Source of the DNA: Bidens hawaiensis | Lineage: Eukaryota; Streptophyta; Magnoliopsida; Asterales; Asteraceae | NCBI GenBank assembly: GCA_021521415.1 | Contig: JAIQDT010000192.1 | Span: 2,294,001 to 2,358,000, forward strand | Direction: 5' to 3' | DNA: 64,000 bases | In this document: one piece after another, positions 1 through 11,966 of the stretch | How positions within the stretch are numbered: the stretch's first letter is position 1 | Layout: every line of letters starts with the position of its first letter | Translations under genes and position numbers: made by a program | Notes under the pieces: model-generated | The model's input: only the letters and a program-made list of their open reading frames with translations | Told to the model about the DNA's origin: nothing | Databases searched by the model: none

Positions 1-191
1 TATTAATTATGCTCGAGCAGGCCAGCAGATGCAACCATAGTTTATGCGTCCACTGCAATTGAGCTGAATTGTAACGAGGTATTGTTCAGCGTAAGCAAAA
101 TTTGATATTTTTTATGATTCTTTATCATTTCGCTTTATCATATGATGTCAAAAATTGTTTGATGTTATGATGAACTATTAAGTTGGTTGGT

Positions 192-511
192 AAGCTACAA
201 GATGGTACTATGCTCAGCAAACAAAAGGCGATAATGATGATTCTGAGACTTTGGAACTCAAGACAATTGAAGCCATGAAGGTATGTATATACATCATCTA
301 AAGCTTGTTTTTTATTATGTTTTATGTCATGTAACCTATCTTATATAACATACAAATTTGTATTGGCATAAACATAGCAGTAAGTGAAGTAGCTCTTGTG
401 ACAATTGCACCTGAATACACCTTCGGTTCTTCCGATTTTGAGCAAGATTTAGTAGTGGCCCCACCTAATTCCACCGTTACATATGCAGTTGACCTATTTC
501 CACTTGTGAAA
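192..511 (+). pseudogene. FKBP-type peptidyl-prolyl isomerase exon remnants
   Basis: Two exon-like pieces resemble an FK506-binding domain of plant multidomain FKBPs (ROF1 type), which isomerise prolyl bonds. The first (192-280) reads KLQDGT and later LELKT, followed by a GTATGT donor. The two parts are in different frames, so there is a one-base frameshift near 226. The second (about 381-511) reads EVALVTIAPEYTFGS and PPNSTVTYAVDL and ends at a GTAAGT donor. The catalytic-pocket style EYxFGS and PPNS motifs are kept. No start codon, TPR region or other FKBP domain was found nearby, so this is a fragment. Another short stretch at 28-90 could be coding but was not recognised. Confidence 0.6.
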
Positions 512-840
512 GTAAGTCATAGGTATTTGCTGTAAACGAGTCACGCCGAGCCAGGTTGGGATTGGGCTTGGCTTGCTTATTTTAACGAGCTGAAATATTA
601 AGCTGGAGGTTGGTTTATAAAAAGCTCGAGCTTAAATGCTAAGCTGACTCGTTTATTTTTAAAAAAATAAATTTTGCACACATTGATATGTATGAAAAGA
701 AAAGTTAGGAAGCACTTTCACATTAGCGCCTTATGTTACAGTTGTTGTTTGAATCTAATTTCAAAATTTAATATTGATAACCTTTGGCTAATATTTATCA
801 CAGTTTTGCTGGCAATATGCATGATTTGAAACGACAGGGG

Positions 841-1772
841 AAATAGAAGGAAGTGTCATCGGAGACGGCGATGGCCATCCCCGAAGATGACGCCGCCGAT
901 GAGGAGAGGGCTTTGGATAAGACGTTCGGGTACCTGAAGAATTTCGGGTCGAAATACGAGCTCGGTGGGACGAGTGCATTTTGGTCATACTTGTTGGGCC
1001 AAATGTAAAAAGGGTTTTTTAAAAAATCAAGCAGTTGCTGTCAATATTATTTCAAAATCAAAGGTTTCTTGATTTATAATAATATCAATATTCGAATTTT
1101 GAATCTTTTTGTAAATTGATCCAATTTTGGTATGTAAATTGTTCATGTAGATGACAACTTCTTTATCGATTGAAAATGTGCACCGAAAGGTTAAGTTGTT
1201 AAAGAGTTTATCAGGTCAGCAACACATGGTTCAGTTTCATGATGCTTTTGAAAATGATCAGAATGTATACGGTTATGGTGTGAGTATTATTTATTTGCTA
1301 TTATATAAATAATATTAATAGCTTAGTTTAGTTGGTTATGATATTGATATAAACAAATTTGTGGTATTTGACATATTGTGTGAAAAGGGAGAGCTTCTTG
1401 ACCGTATTCAAGCAAGGTGATAATATTAACGATTTATGAAATATACCATACTTTTTATCTTGTGGTTCGTTTGTTTGTTTTCTGAATTATAGTGATTTTT
1501 GTTTTTCCAGAGGTGGAAGATATACAGAAAATGATGTGAAATCCATTGTTGTTCAAATTTTGAGTTTGGCTTTTTTTTTCTCATCTTCAGGGTGTTGTGC
1601 ACCACGATTTAAAACCCGAGGTGTGTATAGTTTCCTGATTGTTTTCGGTTTGATGATAGCAGATGCTAATCGGATGGCATTATTTTTGGGCAGAACTTTC
1701 TTTTTAGCATGCTAAAAGAAGATTCGCCGTTGAAGGTTGTAGATTTTGGTTTATCTTATTTTACAAGACCAG
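841..1772 (+). pseudogene. CDPK-related kinase (CRK) exon remnants
   Basis: Broken exons in order give the N-lobe of a CDPK-related Ser/Thr kinase. At 900-965 there is [18 protein letters not shown]. After a frameshift come [13 protein letters not shown] (glycine-loop region) and [10 protein letters not shown] (about 1150). Then [16 protein letters not shown] (about 1215), GELLDRIQAR (about 1390-1417), GGRYTENDVKSIVVQIL (about 1512), VVHHDLKPE (about 1590-1620) and FLFSM...LKVVDFGLSYFTRP (1696-1772). Exon ends fall at GT donors, as in CRK genes. The catalytic HRD motif reads HHD and the glycine loop is altered. The C-lobe and EF-hand-like region are absent. It is a decayed, C-terminally truncated gene copy. 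Confidence 0.75.
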
Positions 1773-3811
1773 GCAAGTTTCTAAATCTTGTTTACATTAT
1801 TTCTAAATAGAAGTTTCTAAATCTTGCTGGCAAAATGACAAAACTGAACTGTAATGAAAACCCAAAACCAAACTGTTACAAAAATCCACAAACTGAAGTT
1901 TCAGTTTTTGGTTCGGTTTTTTCCTAAAACTGACCCAAAGCGAATTGTTTGATAATAATTTTTAAAATTTTTTATTGTATTTATTTTCTTTTATATAAAT
2001 ATCATATGAATCGTATGATAATAGTTTTAAATTTTTAAATTTGGGTCAGGTGTGTGACACTTTGCAGTTAGGAGGGTATTTGATAATATGAATGATGCTA
2101 CTACAAGACACACTATGCATGTTGATGTGCTAAAAGTAGTTATAATATTATTAACTAAAATTACGCTAATCAAGACACTAAGTAATAATTCAAGACTCTT
2201 AAACTTAACTTAAACTACTAACCGGCAAGTGTACCGGTCGACTCTCAACTACACAAAATACCGGCAAGTGAACCGATCAATTGTACTAAAGCTAAGTAAG
2301 TCCGGATATCGAACCCACGAGACACTTTTAATTACGTAAACTAGCTAAATTTGACTTGACTACATACACGACTATTTATTATTATTAAAGGGGGTTTTAC
2401 TAAAAACTAATATTAAACTAATTAAATTTAATTAATAAAACTTAAGACGACTTAAACCTAGACTTAATTCAAATGATGACGAATAACCACCTAGGCTAGA
2501 ATCCCTAATGCGTCAATTATTAAATGGTTGGAAAATGCTAGTTATGGAACAGGGATCTTAAACTATTCACTTAATGGGAAATAGAGCAGGACCCTTGACC
2601 CTTCTCAAGAAGACACCTATGGAATCCTAATAAGCTATTAAAATTACCGGTTTTAATTAGACTCACTTACGATCGCTAATTTATTTTATGACAAGTACCT
2701 CTATAAGAAATCCTACCTTACTGCGCGGAAATCAAAGGTAGTTTAAAGAATTCACTTAACTCGCTAGTCAACGTTAATTAATCAAACTTAGACGGACTCC
2801 TTACGAGGAACTAAATGTAGCAATCTTAATCAACAAAGATCTAAAAATAACCTATCACCTTATAGCTTTTTAGGTTAGTAGCACACTTTTATTTGATTGA
2901 CTAATAATATTATTCCTATGATCTTCCAAATCAATCATAAACTAGTCAAGAACACACAGTAAATGACCTAACAAAATCCTATTATATGACATACAATCAC
3001 TAAGGATAATGTGGAATAATAAAATTCATCAAACAAAATCAAGCACACATATGCATCAATTAAATAACAATAAACCTCTTACTTAATCATAAACCATAGA
3101 CGAAAACAAAATCCAAACCAAAATCCAACATCAACAAAAGTTCATCGTAACCTAGGCGGCCTAAGGGTTTAGCCAACAACCATACTCATGAACAAAAGAA
3201 AATAACTTGGTTCAAATAATGAATTCATAAAAATAATAATAAATTCAAACCAATAATAATGATGTTTGGTTGAGTAGGTGTTGAACCCAGACGCTCTCCG
3301 CTCGAACCAAGATGCTCTCTCTCCTCTTTTTGTGGCAGCCCTCCTTATTATCGAACCTCTGTTCGTCCTTAGGTGCGTCCCAAGCTCTTCCTTCTGTCCG
3401 TCTCCTTAAAATTGCTCGTCACCCCTCTTCATTGATTTTTCTTTTTATATTAAAGCCCAACCGCCATAAAGTTGTGAAAGCTGTTCGTTTGGGCCTACCA
3501 CGTTGATTCCAATATCACAACAATATAACTAATCTCAAATACAGCCCATTATTAAACATTGATATTAATGGTCATATAAGAATTAATAGTTCAAAACCAA
3601 AACACACAACTTTTAAGTCTTTTATCATACGTATGTATGCATTAGACCTTTTTTTATCTTTTTTATTTCTTTTCAAAACCTAATTTGTTTACATTAACTT
3701 TTCACCACATAATAATACTAATTATCAATTTTAGAGAAGATGGGTAATAATAACAATAGTAATTGATAAAATCTATTCGAATATTTGCTAGCTGGAATTA
3801 AGTTTAGTAAA
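1773..3811. other. Intergenic, AT-rich, repeat-like; no gene supported
   Basis: No coding region could be supported. Around 2220-2330 the text contains the words GGCAAGTGTACCG and GGCAAGTGAACCG followed by GATATCGAACCCACGAGA. This pattern recurs in many plant dispersed repeats, and a related version lies near 56850. The short open frame at 3312-3506 has no recognisable domain. The segment is probably old transposon-derived DNA. Confidence 0.35.
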
Positions 3812-3857
3812 TTTCTAAGAACAAATAATTTCTAAGAATAAATAATTAATATATAAT
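3812..3857 (+). repeat. Left remnant of the Tekay-like 5' LTR
   Basis: The stretch ending AAATAATTAATATATA aligns with the start of the 3' LTR (16438-16464). The expected TGTAACATCCC beginning is missing. Instead, the words AATTTCTAAGAACAAAT and AATTTCTAAGAATAAAT stand in tandem. The RTE LINE begins immediately afterwards. Confidence 0.6.
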
Positions 3858-6101
3858 GACGCAGTGCAAGACAAGATAAGGGACAAACAAGGATGTTTTA
3901 GGGAGCTAATGAGGTGCACGAATGAGGAGGAGCGAGTGGAATTGAGGGACAACTACAAAACGGCCAAGATAGAGGCGAACAAGGCAGTGGCGGAAGCAAA
4001 GAAGGCGGCTTTTAAACGGATGTATGAACGTCTAGAAACAAAAGAGGGGGAACATGCTATGTTTAAGATTGCCAAAGCCAGGGAGCGTAGAAGGCAAGAT
4101 CTAGGACCTGTGAAGTTCATAAAGGATACAGATGGGCATGTACTGGTCAAGGAGCAGGACATCAAGCTAAGATGGCAAACCTACTTCCACAATCTTTTTA
4201 ACAATGGGAGAGCTTACCAAGAAGAACATGAAAACACAAACTTTCAACGACAACAATCGAATAACTGCTACTGCCGACGGATCACACGAGAAGAAGTGAA
4301 GGCTGCACTTAGGAGGATGGGAAGGTCTAAGGCGGTTGGCCCAGACAACATACCCATCGAGGTGTGGAAGTGTCTGGGGGAGGAAGGAGTCATGTGGTTA
4401 ACTACTCTGTTCAATAGTATTCTCAAATCAGGTAAGATGTCAGACCAGTGGAGGAGCAGCGTTGTAGTCCCTATCTATAAGAACAAAGGAGACGTCCAAT
4501 GTTGTGGTAACTACTGAGGAATCAAACTACTAAGTCATACTATGAAGCTATGGGAAAGAGTGATTGTGGTTAGACTTAGACGAGAAACTCAAGTTACGGT
4601 CAACCAATTTGGCTTCATGCCGGGGCGTTCCACCACAGAGGCAATACACCTTATAAGAAGATTAATGGAAAAGTATAGGGAGAAGAAGCGTGATCTACAT
4701 ATGGTGTTTATTGACCTAGAAAAGGCCTACGACAGTGTGCCACGACAGGTGCTCTGGGAGTGCTTGGAGGGTAGAAGAGTACCCAGGAAATACATAGAGA
4801 TAATTATAGATATGTATACCAGGAGTGAAACAAGTGTCATGCGCCAGTGGGGGATACTGATTTCTTTCCTGTAGAGGTAGGTCTTCACCAAGGGTCAGCG
4901 TTGAGCCCGTTTCCTTTTGCAGTAGTCTTGGATGAGTTGTCAAAGTCGATTCAGGGGACTCTCCCGTGATGCATGATGTTCGCAGGCGATATTGTGTTAC
5001 TTGCTGAGAAAAAACAAGATCTAAACATGAGGCTTGAGGAGTGGCGAACAACCTTAGAGACAAAAGGTTTAAATATTTGCCGATCTAAGACGGAGTACCT
5101 CCACTGTGATTTTGGTGGGATAAACGACAATGAAAACGCACACATCACCATTGAAGGGCAGGTGGTCCCGCAGGTAACGAAGTTCAAGTATTTAGGATCA
5201 TTTGTACAGAGCGATGGGGAATTAGACAGTGATGTGACCCATCGAATTCAGGTAGGATGGTGTAGATGGAAAGCAGCCACAGGTATATTGTGCGACAAGA
5301 GTTTCCCGACTAAACTAAAGGGAAAATTCTATCGGGTGGCAGTTAGACCTGTAATGCTATATGGAACCGATTGTTGGGCCATCAAGAAGGCACAAGTGCG
5401 GAAGATGGAGGTAGCAGAAATGAGAATGCTACGTTGGATGTGTGGGCACACAAGGCTAGACCGAATAAGAAACGTTGTGTTTCACGAGAGATTAGGGGTG
5501 GCGAACATAGCAGACAAGATAAGAGAGTGGAGATTGAGATGGTTTGGACATGTGAAAAGAAGACAGAAGACGAATCCTGTTAGATCCGTAGAAAACATTA
5601 CTATAGAGGGGAGGAGGGGTAGAGGACGACCGAAATTAACTTGGGATGAGAGGATTAGGCATGATTTGATAGACCTAAACCTCTCCGAGGACATGGTTGA
5701 GGATAGGAATTCGTGGAGAAGTAGAATTAAAGTTAACGATTTTTAGGGAGAATTGAATACCTTAGGGCTTAGACTTAACTTATTTAGGTCACATACCATA
5801 ATGGTATTTCTCTTACATATATTATTATTTCTATAATTATTATTAGTTTTTATATAGCTGTTAAACTGTGATCTTGCTATTAATATTATTATTAGTAGTA
5901 GTTTTTATATAACTGTTAAACTTTGATTTCCTTTATTTTGCTTCATACACATGTACTTAGAGCTGAGGGTCTCTCTGGAAGCCACCTCTTTATTCCTTTG
6001 GATAGAGGTACGGTGTGCCTACATCCCACCCTCCCCAGACCCTACTTATAGCTTTGCTGTCGGTGGGACTTTACTGGGTATGATTGATTGATTGATTGAT
6101 T
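3858..6101 (+). mobile_element. 5'-truncated RTE-clade LINE inserted in the gypsy LTR
   Basis: A non-LTR element with a reverse transcriptase but no endonuclease domain, so it is 5'-truncated. It ends not in poly(A) but in a short tandem repeat (TGAT)n at about 6080-6101, the hallmark of the RTE clade. The 3' UTR (5747-6080) has a conserved tail from about 5969 that recurs in two short retroposons of this window. It interrupts the gypsy LTR: flanks 3840-3857 and 6100 onward are contiguous at 16450-16475 in the 3' LTR. A few LTR bases are missing at the junction, and no target-site duplication is evident. Confidence 0.85.
3864..5746 (+). pseudogene. RTE LINE reverse transcriptase, broken
   Basis: The linker region is followed by RT motifs: KAVGPDNIPIEVWKCLG (about 4330), WRSSVVVPIYKNKGD, NQFGFMPGRSTTEAI (about 4600), VFIDLEKAYDSVPR (about 4705), LHQGSALSP (about 4885), then the catalytic box near 4970. 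After that come the thumb and C-terminal region with WFGHVKRR (about 5543) and GRGRPKLTW (about 5620), typical of plant RTE proteins. Lesions: an in-frame TGA at 4516 where family members have Arg, a frameshift near 4860, a TGA just before the catalytic box, and FAGD in place of the usual FADD. The protein cannot be active. Family assignment is secure; the exact original start is lost with the 5' end. Confidence 0.85.
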
Positions 6102-7029
6102 TATGATGGAAAAGTTTACTTGAGTTAATAGAAAAATAGTAAAATAATAAAGGTGGAAGGATAAATAGACTAATTAGATGTAATTAATTATTGATCAAAA
6201 TGGAAAGATGGGCTTAAGGGAGTATAATACCCCTTAAAACCCTAATCCTTTCCATTTTCATACATCTCTACACCACAGCCTACACCATAAAAAAACACGC
6301 ACTTCTCCTATTCCCATTTTTGAGAAAACTACCCACAAAGACACAAAGATTCCCGGAGATCTAGCCGTCAGATCGGTTCAAATTTTAACTGAGTGTTCAT
6401 GGTAAATAAATGAAGATTCACACCGATTAGATCTTCGATCAGAGGTTGGGAAGTCAGGTTTTTATCAGAAAAAACCATAGCAGCTCAAAAGTGAAGATTC
6501 CGGCAACTGTTCAGCTGTTCTGGCGACTGTAGCGGCGGTTTCCGCCAAAAGAAAGCTGATGGGTTTGTATATCGGGACAAGACGGTTCCGTGGCTGCTTG
6601 AATCACTCAAATCGGAGTTCGTTTGATATGGTTTTGGGCCTCTCGAGTGATTTTAGACAAAAACCTCAAAGGTATGTTTTTGTTAAAAAGGTTTACTTTT
6701 CATGAACGAATTTACATGAAAATTGGTAGGATGATAGATCGGGTCTAGATAAATCGTAAAGTTGCAAACTTGAAGATTAAAATGAACTTAACGAACTCAT
6801 GGTTATGAACGACTCGTTTAAAAAAACCCTAGATCTAGTTTTGAACGTTTTAGCCATAAAGGTTCAAGCTTTATGCTAAAAAAGGGTTAAGTCTTGATGA
6901 TGGGTTGATAACGAATGTAAAACGGTTAAGGAGGATGGGATATAGGTGGTTAAAAGTGTAATTATGGACCGTTAACCGTTGTTTGAGCCTAGGATGGATT
7001 CAAAGATAGGAAAATAGGATCTGAAAGGA

Positions 7030-7215
7030 TCAGACACGGGTTCTCGGTGACCTGAGCCTCCACCTTGAGTTCTCGGCCAACGCGAGAACCCAGTCGATAG
7101 GAGTTCTCGGTCAACGAGAGTTCTCGGTAACCTGAGTTCTCGGTAACAAGGGTTTTCGGTGAAACAGGGGATCTCGGTCAACCTGAGTTCTGTGCCTTGA
7201 GTTCTCGGCCACATG
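7030..7215 (+). repeat. GAGTTCTCGGT minisatellite-like subrepeats in 5' LTR
   Basis: At least seven copies of GTTCTCGG or GATCTCGG, spaced roughly 15-35 bp, often followed by YMAC and CTGAG. The 3' LTR holds a shorter, rearranged version at about 17415-17590, so the array has changed since insertion. Confidence 0.7.
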
Positions 7216-7799
7216 GTTCTCTGTGGACTTTGGGCCTGACCAGTTGTGCAGGTGCTGTGATGGACAATGGGCCTGAATTGACTAACTTGACCCAACTATA
7301 CCAACTAATCAAGACAAGCCCAACTTAGAAAGTGCGTTGGTTAACTAAGATACTGACTTAATTAGTTATACAGTTGATTGACAAATATATATTTAACAGT
7401 TAGACGGGCTCAGTTAAAGAAGGGGATAACGATTAACGGTGAACGCAACAGGATCCAAGTGAGTTTCTAGCCCCATTCCTTGTTATGTTTTCGGGGTTGT
7501 GTGCATACTTGATGTGATTTGTTAATACACTTATCCTAAGTGATAAGTGTATGCCCTATGTGATTTATGTGAACGGTATGAATGATTGCTTGTCGGTACG
7601 TGAACGATCTTCGGATATTGCACGTACTGTCAAGTTATAGTTATGAATATGAATGCTATATATAATGTATGAATGATTTCTTGTCGGTACGTGAACGATC
7701 TTCGGATATTGCACGTAATGCCAAATTATAATTATGAATATGAATGTTATGTATGAACTATGTATGATACGTATGTATGTTATGAATGAATGTAAGAGA

Positions 7800-8090
7800 T
7801 AGAAAGGTAGAAAAGGGACTGGACTCTAATAATATCCAATGCAGAAAAGGGACCGAGCCCTTTAATAATCTATAGGCAGAAAATGGACTGGATCCTAATA
7901 ATATCCAAGGCAGAAAAGGGACCGAGCCCTTTAATAATCTCCAGGCAGAAAAGGGACTGGACCCTAATAATATGAAAGGCAGAAAAGGGACCGAGCCCTT
8001 TAATAATCTCGAGGCAGAAAGGGACTGGACCCTTATAATATCCAAGGCAGAAATGCGGCCGGACCCTAATAATATCCGAGGCAGAATAGA
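7800..8090 (+). repeat. GCAGAAAAGGGACYGG tandem array in 5' LTR
   Basis: Tandem units of about 31-32 bp alternate between GGGACTGGACCCTAATAATATCC and GGGACCGAGCCCTTTAATAATCT types, giving a dimeric period near 63 bp. The 3' LTR equivalent (18190-18400) has fewer units. This is the strongest tandem structure of the LTR. Confidence 0.75.
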
Positions 8091-8464
8091 ATAAAGTAAA
8101 CTAGAAATTGAATTATGAAAGTATGTACGTATGTATGTAAAGTATGTTATGTTATTAACTAGAACTCACTCAGTGTAGATGACTTTTAGTATGCACGCAG
8201 ATGAGTAGGATGAGACAGCTCGCTTAAGGGGAACACGTGGCATTGAATAAGAGGCTGGCATCGGAAGACTCAAGACGTTTATGTTTAATATTATGATATT
8301 TTGAAAGACAAGATGTTTATTTTAAGACAAGTTATGGTTAATGTAATGTTTTATGAAAGTTTTTATATTCCGCGTATGTTTTTATTAACTCTGATAATTA
8401 GAACTATGTTGATGAGTAAATCTAACGCCCAAATGTGAGGCACCGGTAACGGGGCCTTACAAGT

Positions 8465-8476
8465 TGGTATCAGAGC
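8465..8476 (+). other. Primer-binding site, initiator Met tRNA type (gypsy)
   Basis: TGGTATCAGAGC lies four bases after the 5' LTR end. It is complementary to the 3' end of plant initiator methionine tRNA, which primes minus-strand DNA synthesis. Confidence 0.88.
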
Positions 8477-8877
8477 AATGTTCGAGAGATTTAAGCATCC
8501 TACATACTTAGACTCGAACGGAGAATGGGATTTAAGTAAGCAAAGAAAGAAGATGCCAGTCCAAGAATGCCATGTGTCACTCAAGCAAGCTTAGTAAAGG
8601 TAAAGTATATGGTTAAATAATATGTAAAGATGTTAGCTTAATTGTTAAAGGAAGGATATGTGTATGTAGGGATAGGATTAATTGATTGTTTGATTGATTA
8701 ACTGTTTAAAAGTAGAAACTAGCACAAGTGAAATCATATAGGGAAGTATGTAGAACCTGAGGAGTAATGCAAATAGTTAATTACACTTGGCCACTGTCAT
8801 TAACTACTTACCTTACGAATCATGAGCTAAATAATTCCTAGAGTGATCACGTTTGTGTTTCCTTAAAGATAAGATAG

Positions 8878-11748
8878 ATGACTGCTACAAAAGGGACAAG
8901 CCGAAGAGGTCGTACTGGACGCTGTAGTAAGACACGTGCCAACCAGACACCTGTTGAAGAAGGTGTGACAAAGTAATATACGAAAGAAATAGGACTTCGA
9001 CTTTAGGAAGTAAAGAAGAAGGATCATGCCTGGAGCTTGTAATCATATACACCAAGGGAGTTGCTCAAATATTTTCGCACTACAATGCCAACAATGTTCG
9101 CCGAAGCATCAAAGATAGCCCGAACTGTGAAGTCCAAATGAAAGTAGCATGAAAGAAACAGAGATAAGCCAACTAGAATGAGTCAAGACATGTAGTATGT
9201 CCGCAATAGTTAACTCCATAAAGGAACTTGCTGGGATCGTGAGTGACGAAGCGAATGACGAGAAAGTAGAGATGATCGAGAAGGACAGGTGAAAATCGAG
9301 GCATCCTAATTGAAAAGGAATGAGAGTACGAGACTACATAGTTTAGCAAATATGAAAGAAGACGTTAAGAAGAATGTAGTTGTGTAACTGATACTTTTTG
9401 GAAGAGACTACTAGCGATACTTTCGTCAAAGTATGAGAATGCTTAAGAATTGTAAGGTAGAATTAGAGGGACGTGAGTTCCTTTCTACTCTTTATGATTG
9501 ACCTTAAGAGGGTTTGATGTCGTTTGGGAATGGATTTGACGTCTAAGTTAAATATCGTATAGCATGTAAGAGTAAGTTGATAAGGTTTATGTCATTGGAT
9601 GGCGGTACAGTGACGGTTTATGGTAATAAGGAAAGTTCAAGGCCTAACGTCATTCCGATGATAGAAGTTGAAGGTTTGTTAAGGCGAGGGTGCAGTGCCT
9701 ACCTGGCGTATGTTGTCATAGCTACGACCGACACGAAAGATATGAAAGATGTTCCTGTAGTGTGTGACTAACCAGAAGTGTTCCCGTAGGACCTTCCGGG
9801 GTTACCACTGTAACGAAGGTAGGATTCTAGATAGAGTTAATACCAAGACACAGCCCATCGCGAAAGCACCTTACAGCCTGGTACCATCCAAGATGAAAGA
9901 GTTAATGTCCCGACTACAAGAACTCCTCGACGAAGGTGTTCTATGCCGGATATTTCCCTACGTGGTGTACCGGCGAAGTTCATGAAGGAAAAAGACGAAA
10001 GTATGAGAATGTGTATAGATTTCTACGAGTTGGACAAGCTTACTGTGAAGAATAGATATTCGTTGCCACAAATGGATAATTTGTTTGATCAAATTCAAGG
10101 TGCGAGTTGGTCTTCGCAAATAGACCTCAGAGCAGGCTATCATCAGTTGAAAGTGAAAGAGGCCGACATCCCTAAGACAACATTTCAGACGCGATATGAA
10201 TACTACGAGTTTCTCGTGATATCTTTTGGATAGACGAATGATCAAGCAGCATTTATGGTTATCATGAATAAGGCATGTCATCCGATATTAGTCTAAATAT
10301 ATCGTTGCCTTCACAGACGATAGTTTTTATTATTCAATGGATAAGTCCAACCATGCTGAACACTTGAGAGAAATGTTGGAAACGCTGAAGAAAGAGTAAC
10401 TGTATGCTAAGTTTTCAAGGTGTACCATTGACACATGTCATAAGAAGAAGAAGAAGAAGGAACGGAATACGAGGCAAGAAGATGAGTGAGGCTGATAAAG
10501 GATTATGATTGTGAAATCAAGTATTATCTTGGTGAGGCTAATATGGTTGCTGACGGCCAGAATGTGGAGAAGATATCACGACATTTAAGTAGTAAAAATT
10601 AGTTAGTACTTCGGATTGCATTAGCGAGATCCATGAGACACAGTTAAGAGTTATAAAGGATGAGAGCAAGATGAAAACAAAAAGAAATGAATTCTCTAGT
10701 ACACATAGAGTTGAAAGATAATACTTATGATGTGAAAATCAGATTTGGTCGGCTGAGGATTTCATGTCATGGATATCTTCAAGGCCAAATCCTAGATGAA
10801 GGTTATAAGTCTAGATACTCAGTTTACATCGAAGCATCAAAAAGGAAAGATGCCTATTACAATGAAGGTAGATACTATAAAAAATGAAACGCTTAAGTAG
10901 AATTCAAATGAAGATGAGTCCAGGGTATGTGACAGCTGTGGATAGACATGATACTTTGCCTACACTGATAAGAACAACCACAAGTGTTACAAATGTGGAG
11001 CCGAAAGTCACACCGCAAGAGGATGCTAGAAACCAAGAACAAATATGGAAAGACATGCTCGGAAAGGAAGTCGGTTAAGAAGATTGGTTTTGATATATGA
11101 GATGGTCTGATATGCAGTAGCAAACAACAATGGATTCATCGAACAAGGTGAGACTAGATTAGTCAAGAAAAGGAAGATGTATCACCATGGATTTCATGAT
11201 CAAGCTACCTTAGACAGCTATAACTCATGAACCCTACGTGTTGATACAGAGTTGAGAATGAAAGAAGGTTTAAGTGGTAACTTAAGGAGTTCTCCAATAA
11301 GTATGCAATGGATGTACTCAAGGATTGCAAGAAGTGTTCTACCTTAAGGGATGGATAAAGGGATTTCAAGAAATAATCATTAAGGAGGAACTGGGAGTGC
11401 TTCCATACGTTTTGAACGCATTGCAAACAGTATATTTGCTAAAGGTTGCAATTGGACAGAATGGTCATTCAGTGCTCAGTGTAATAATAGTAAGTGCAAT
11501 GTTTCTATTTAAAGGACGAGAAAGAAGAGTATGCTTGTGGAAGTGATATGCACTAGCAAGTCTAGATAAGGAAACGTATCATCAAGGAATTCATGAACAA
11601 GCTACCCAAAAAGCTAAAACTAATTAACATCACTAGATGATTGTGAGACAAAGGATAAACCGGTAAGTTGGGAAGCTAAGCCGGTTCAAGAAAGAATGTG
11701 AATACAGGAAGTATTCCTTTTACAAGGACTAAGCAGGTTTTTGAGGAC
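8878..11748 (+). pseudogene. Gypsy (Tekay-like) gag-pol remnants
   Basis: A gag start at 8878 (MTATKGTSRRGRTGR) opens about 33 codons only. Protease-side text precedes VPVVCD (about 9745), then PEVFP and DLPGL with stops between them. RT follows at about 9990-10290: RMCIDFYELDKLTVKNRYSL, then FDQIQGASWSSQIDLRAGYH, then YEFLVISFG. RNase H leaves DYDCEIKYYLGEANMVAD (about 10500). The integrase zinc-binding region is at about 10740-10880 (QILDEGYKSRYSVY), and the core start ITMDFMIKLP is at about 11180. Many stops and frameshifts are present. A CCHC zinc knuckle at about 10980-11030 sits inside the integrase region, which is out of place. No chromodomain was recognised. Confidence 0.8.
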
Positions 11749-11753
11749 GAAAC

Positions 11754-11892
11754 TATTAGAGTATTATATTTGTATTATTTAGAATGATTTCCTTTCCATA
11801 TTGGTAGGGATAGTTTGTTACATGAATCCCTTTATATTGTATATACCTACGTGGGTAATCTCAAGAAAGCATAACACATTTGTAAACCTTCA
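11754..11892 (+). repeat. Copia 5' LTR
   Basis: Matches 16262-16399 except for one extra base (TTTAGAATG versus TTTAAATG) and one substitution (TATATACC versus TATATTCC). Confidence 0.93.
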
Positions 11893-11905
11893 TGGTATCG
11901 CAGCC
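11893..11905 (+). other. Copia primer-binding site
   Basis: TGGTATCGCAGCC directly follows the 5' LTR. It is close to the initiator Met tRNA type TGGTATCAGAGCC, with two differing bases. Confidence 0.8.
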
Positions 11906-11966
11906 ACATATTATCAAAACCTAATTTATTTTTTTTTCCTGCCGCCAATCTTTCTCCCCTATCACA

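Larger units (their letters stand above)
6102..8461 (+). repeat. Main part of the Tekay-like 5' LTR
   Basis: Aligns along its whole length with 16470-18772, from TTTATGATGGAAAAG to ACGGGGCCTTACA. It contains three sets of internal repeats: GAGTTCTCGGT words (7030-7215), a roughly 85-bp duplication with TGTCGGTACGTGAACGATC (about 7590-7740), and a GCAGAAAAGGGAC array (7800-8090). LTR identity follows from the primer-binding site four bases downstream. Confidence 0.88.

Noticed and set aside
788..988. 66-codon minus-strand open frame
   Set aside because: It overlaps the CRK exon remnant on the plus strand, which has recognisable kinase text; the minus frame has none.
7800..8045. 95-codon minus-strand frame of repeated LLKGSVPFLP units
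   Set aside because: It is the translated shadow of the LTR tandem array; the same array in the 3' LTR is not open.
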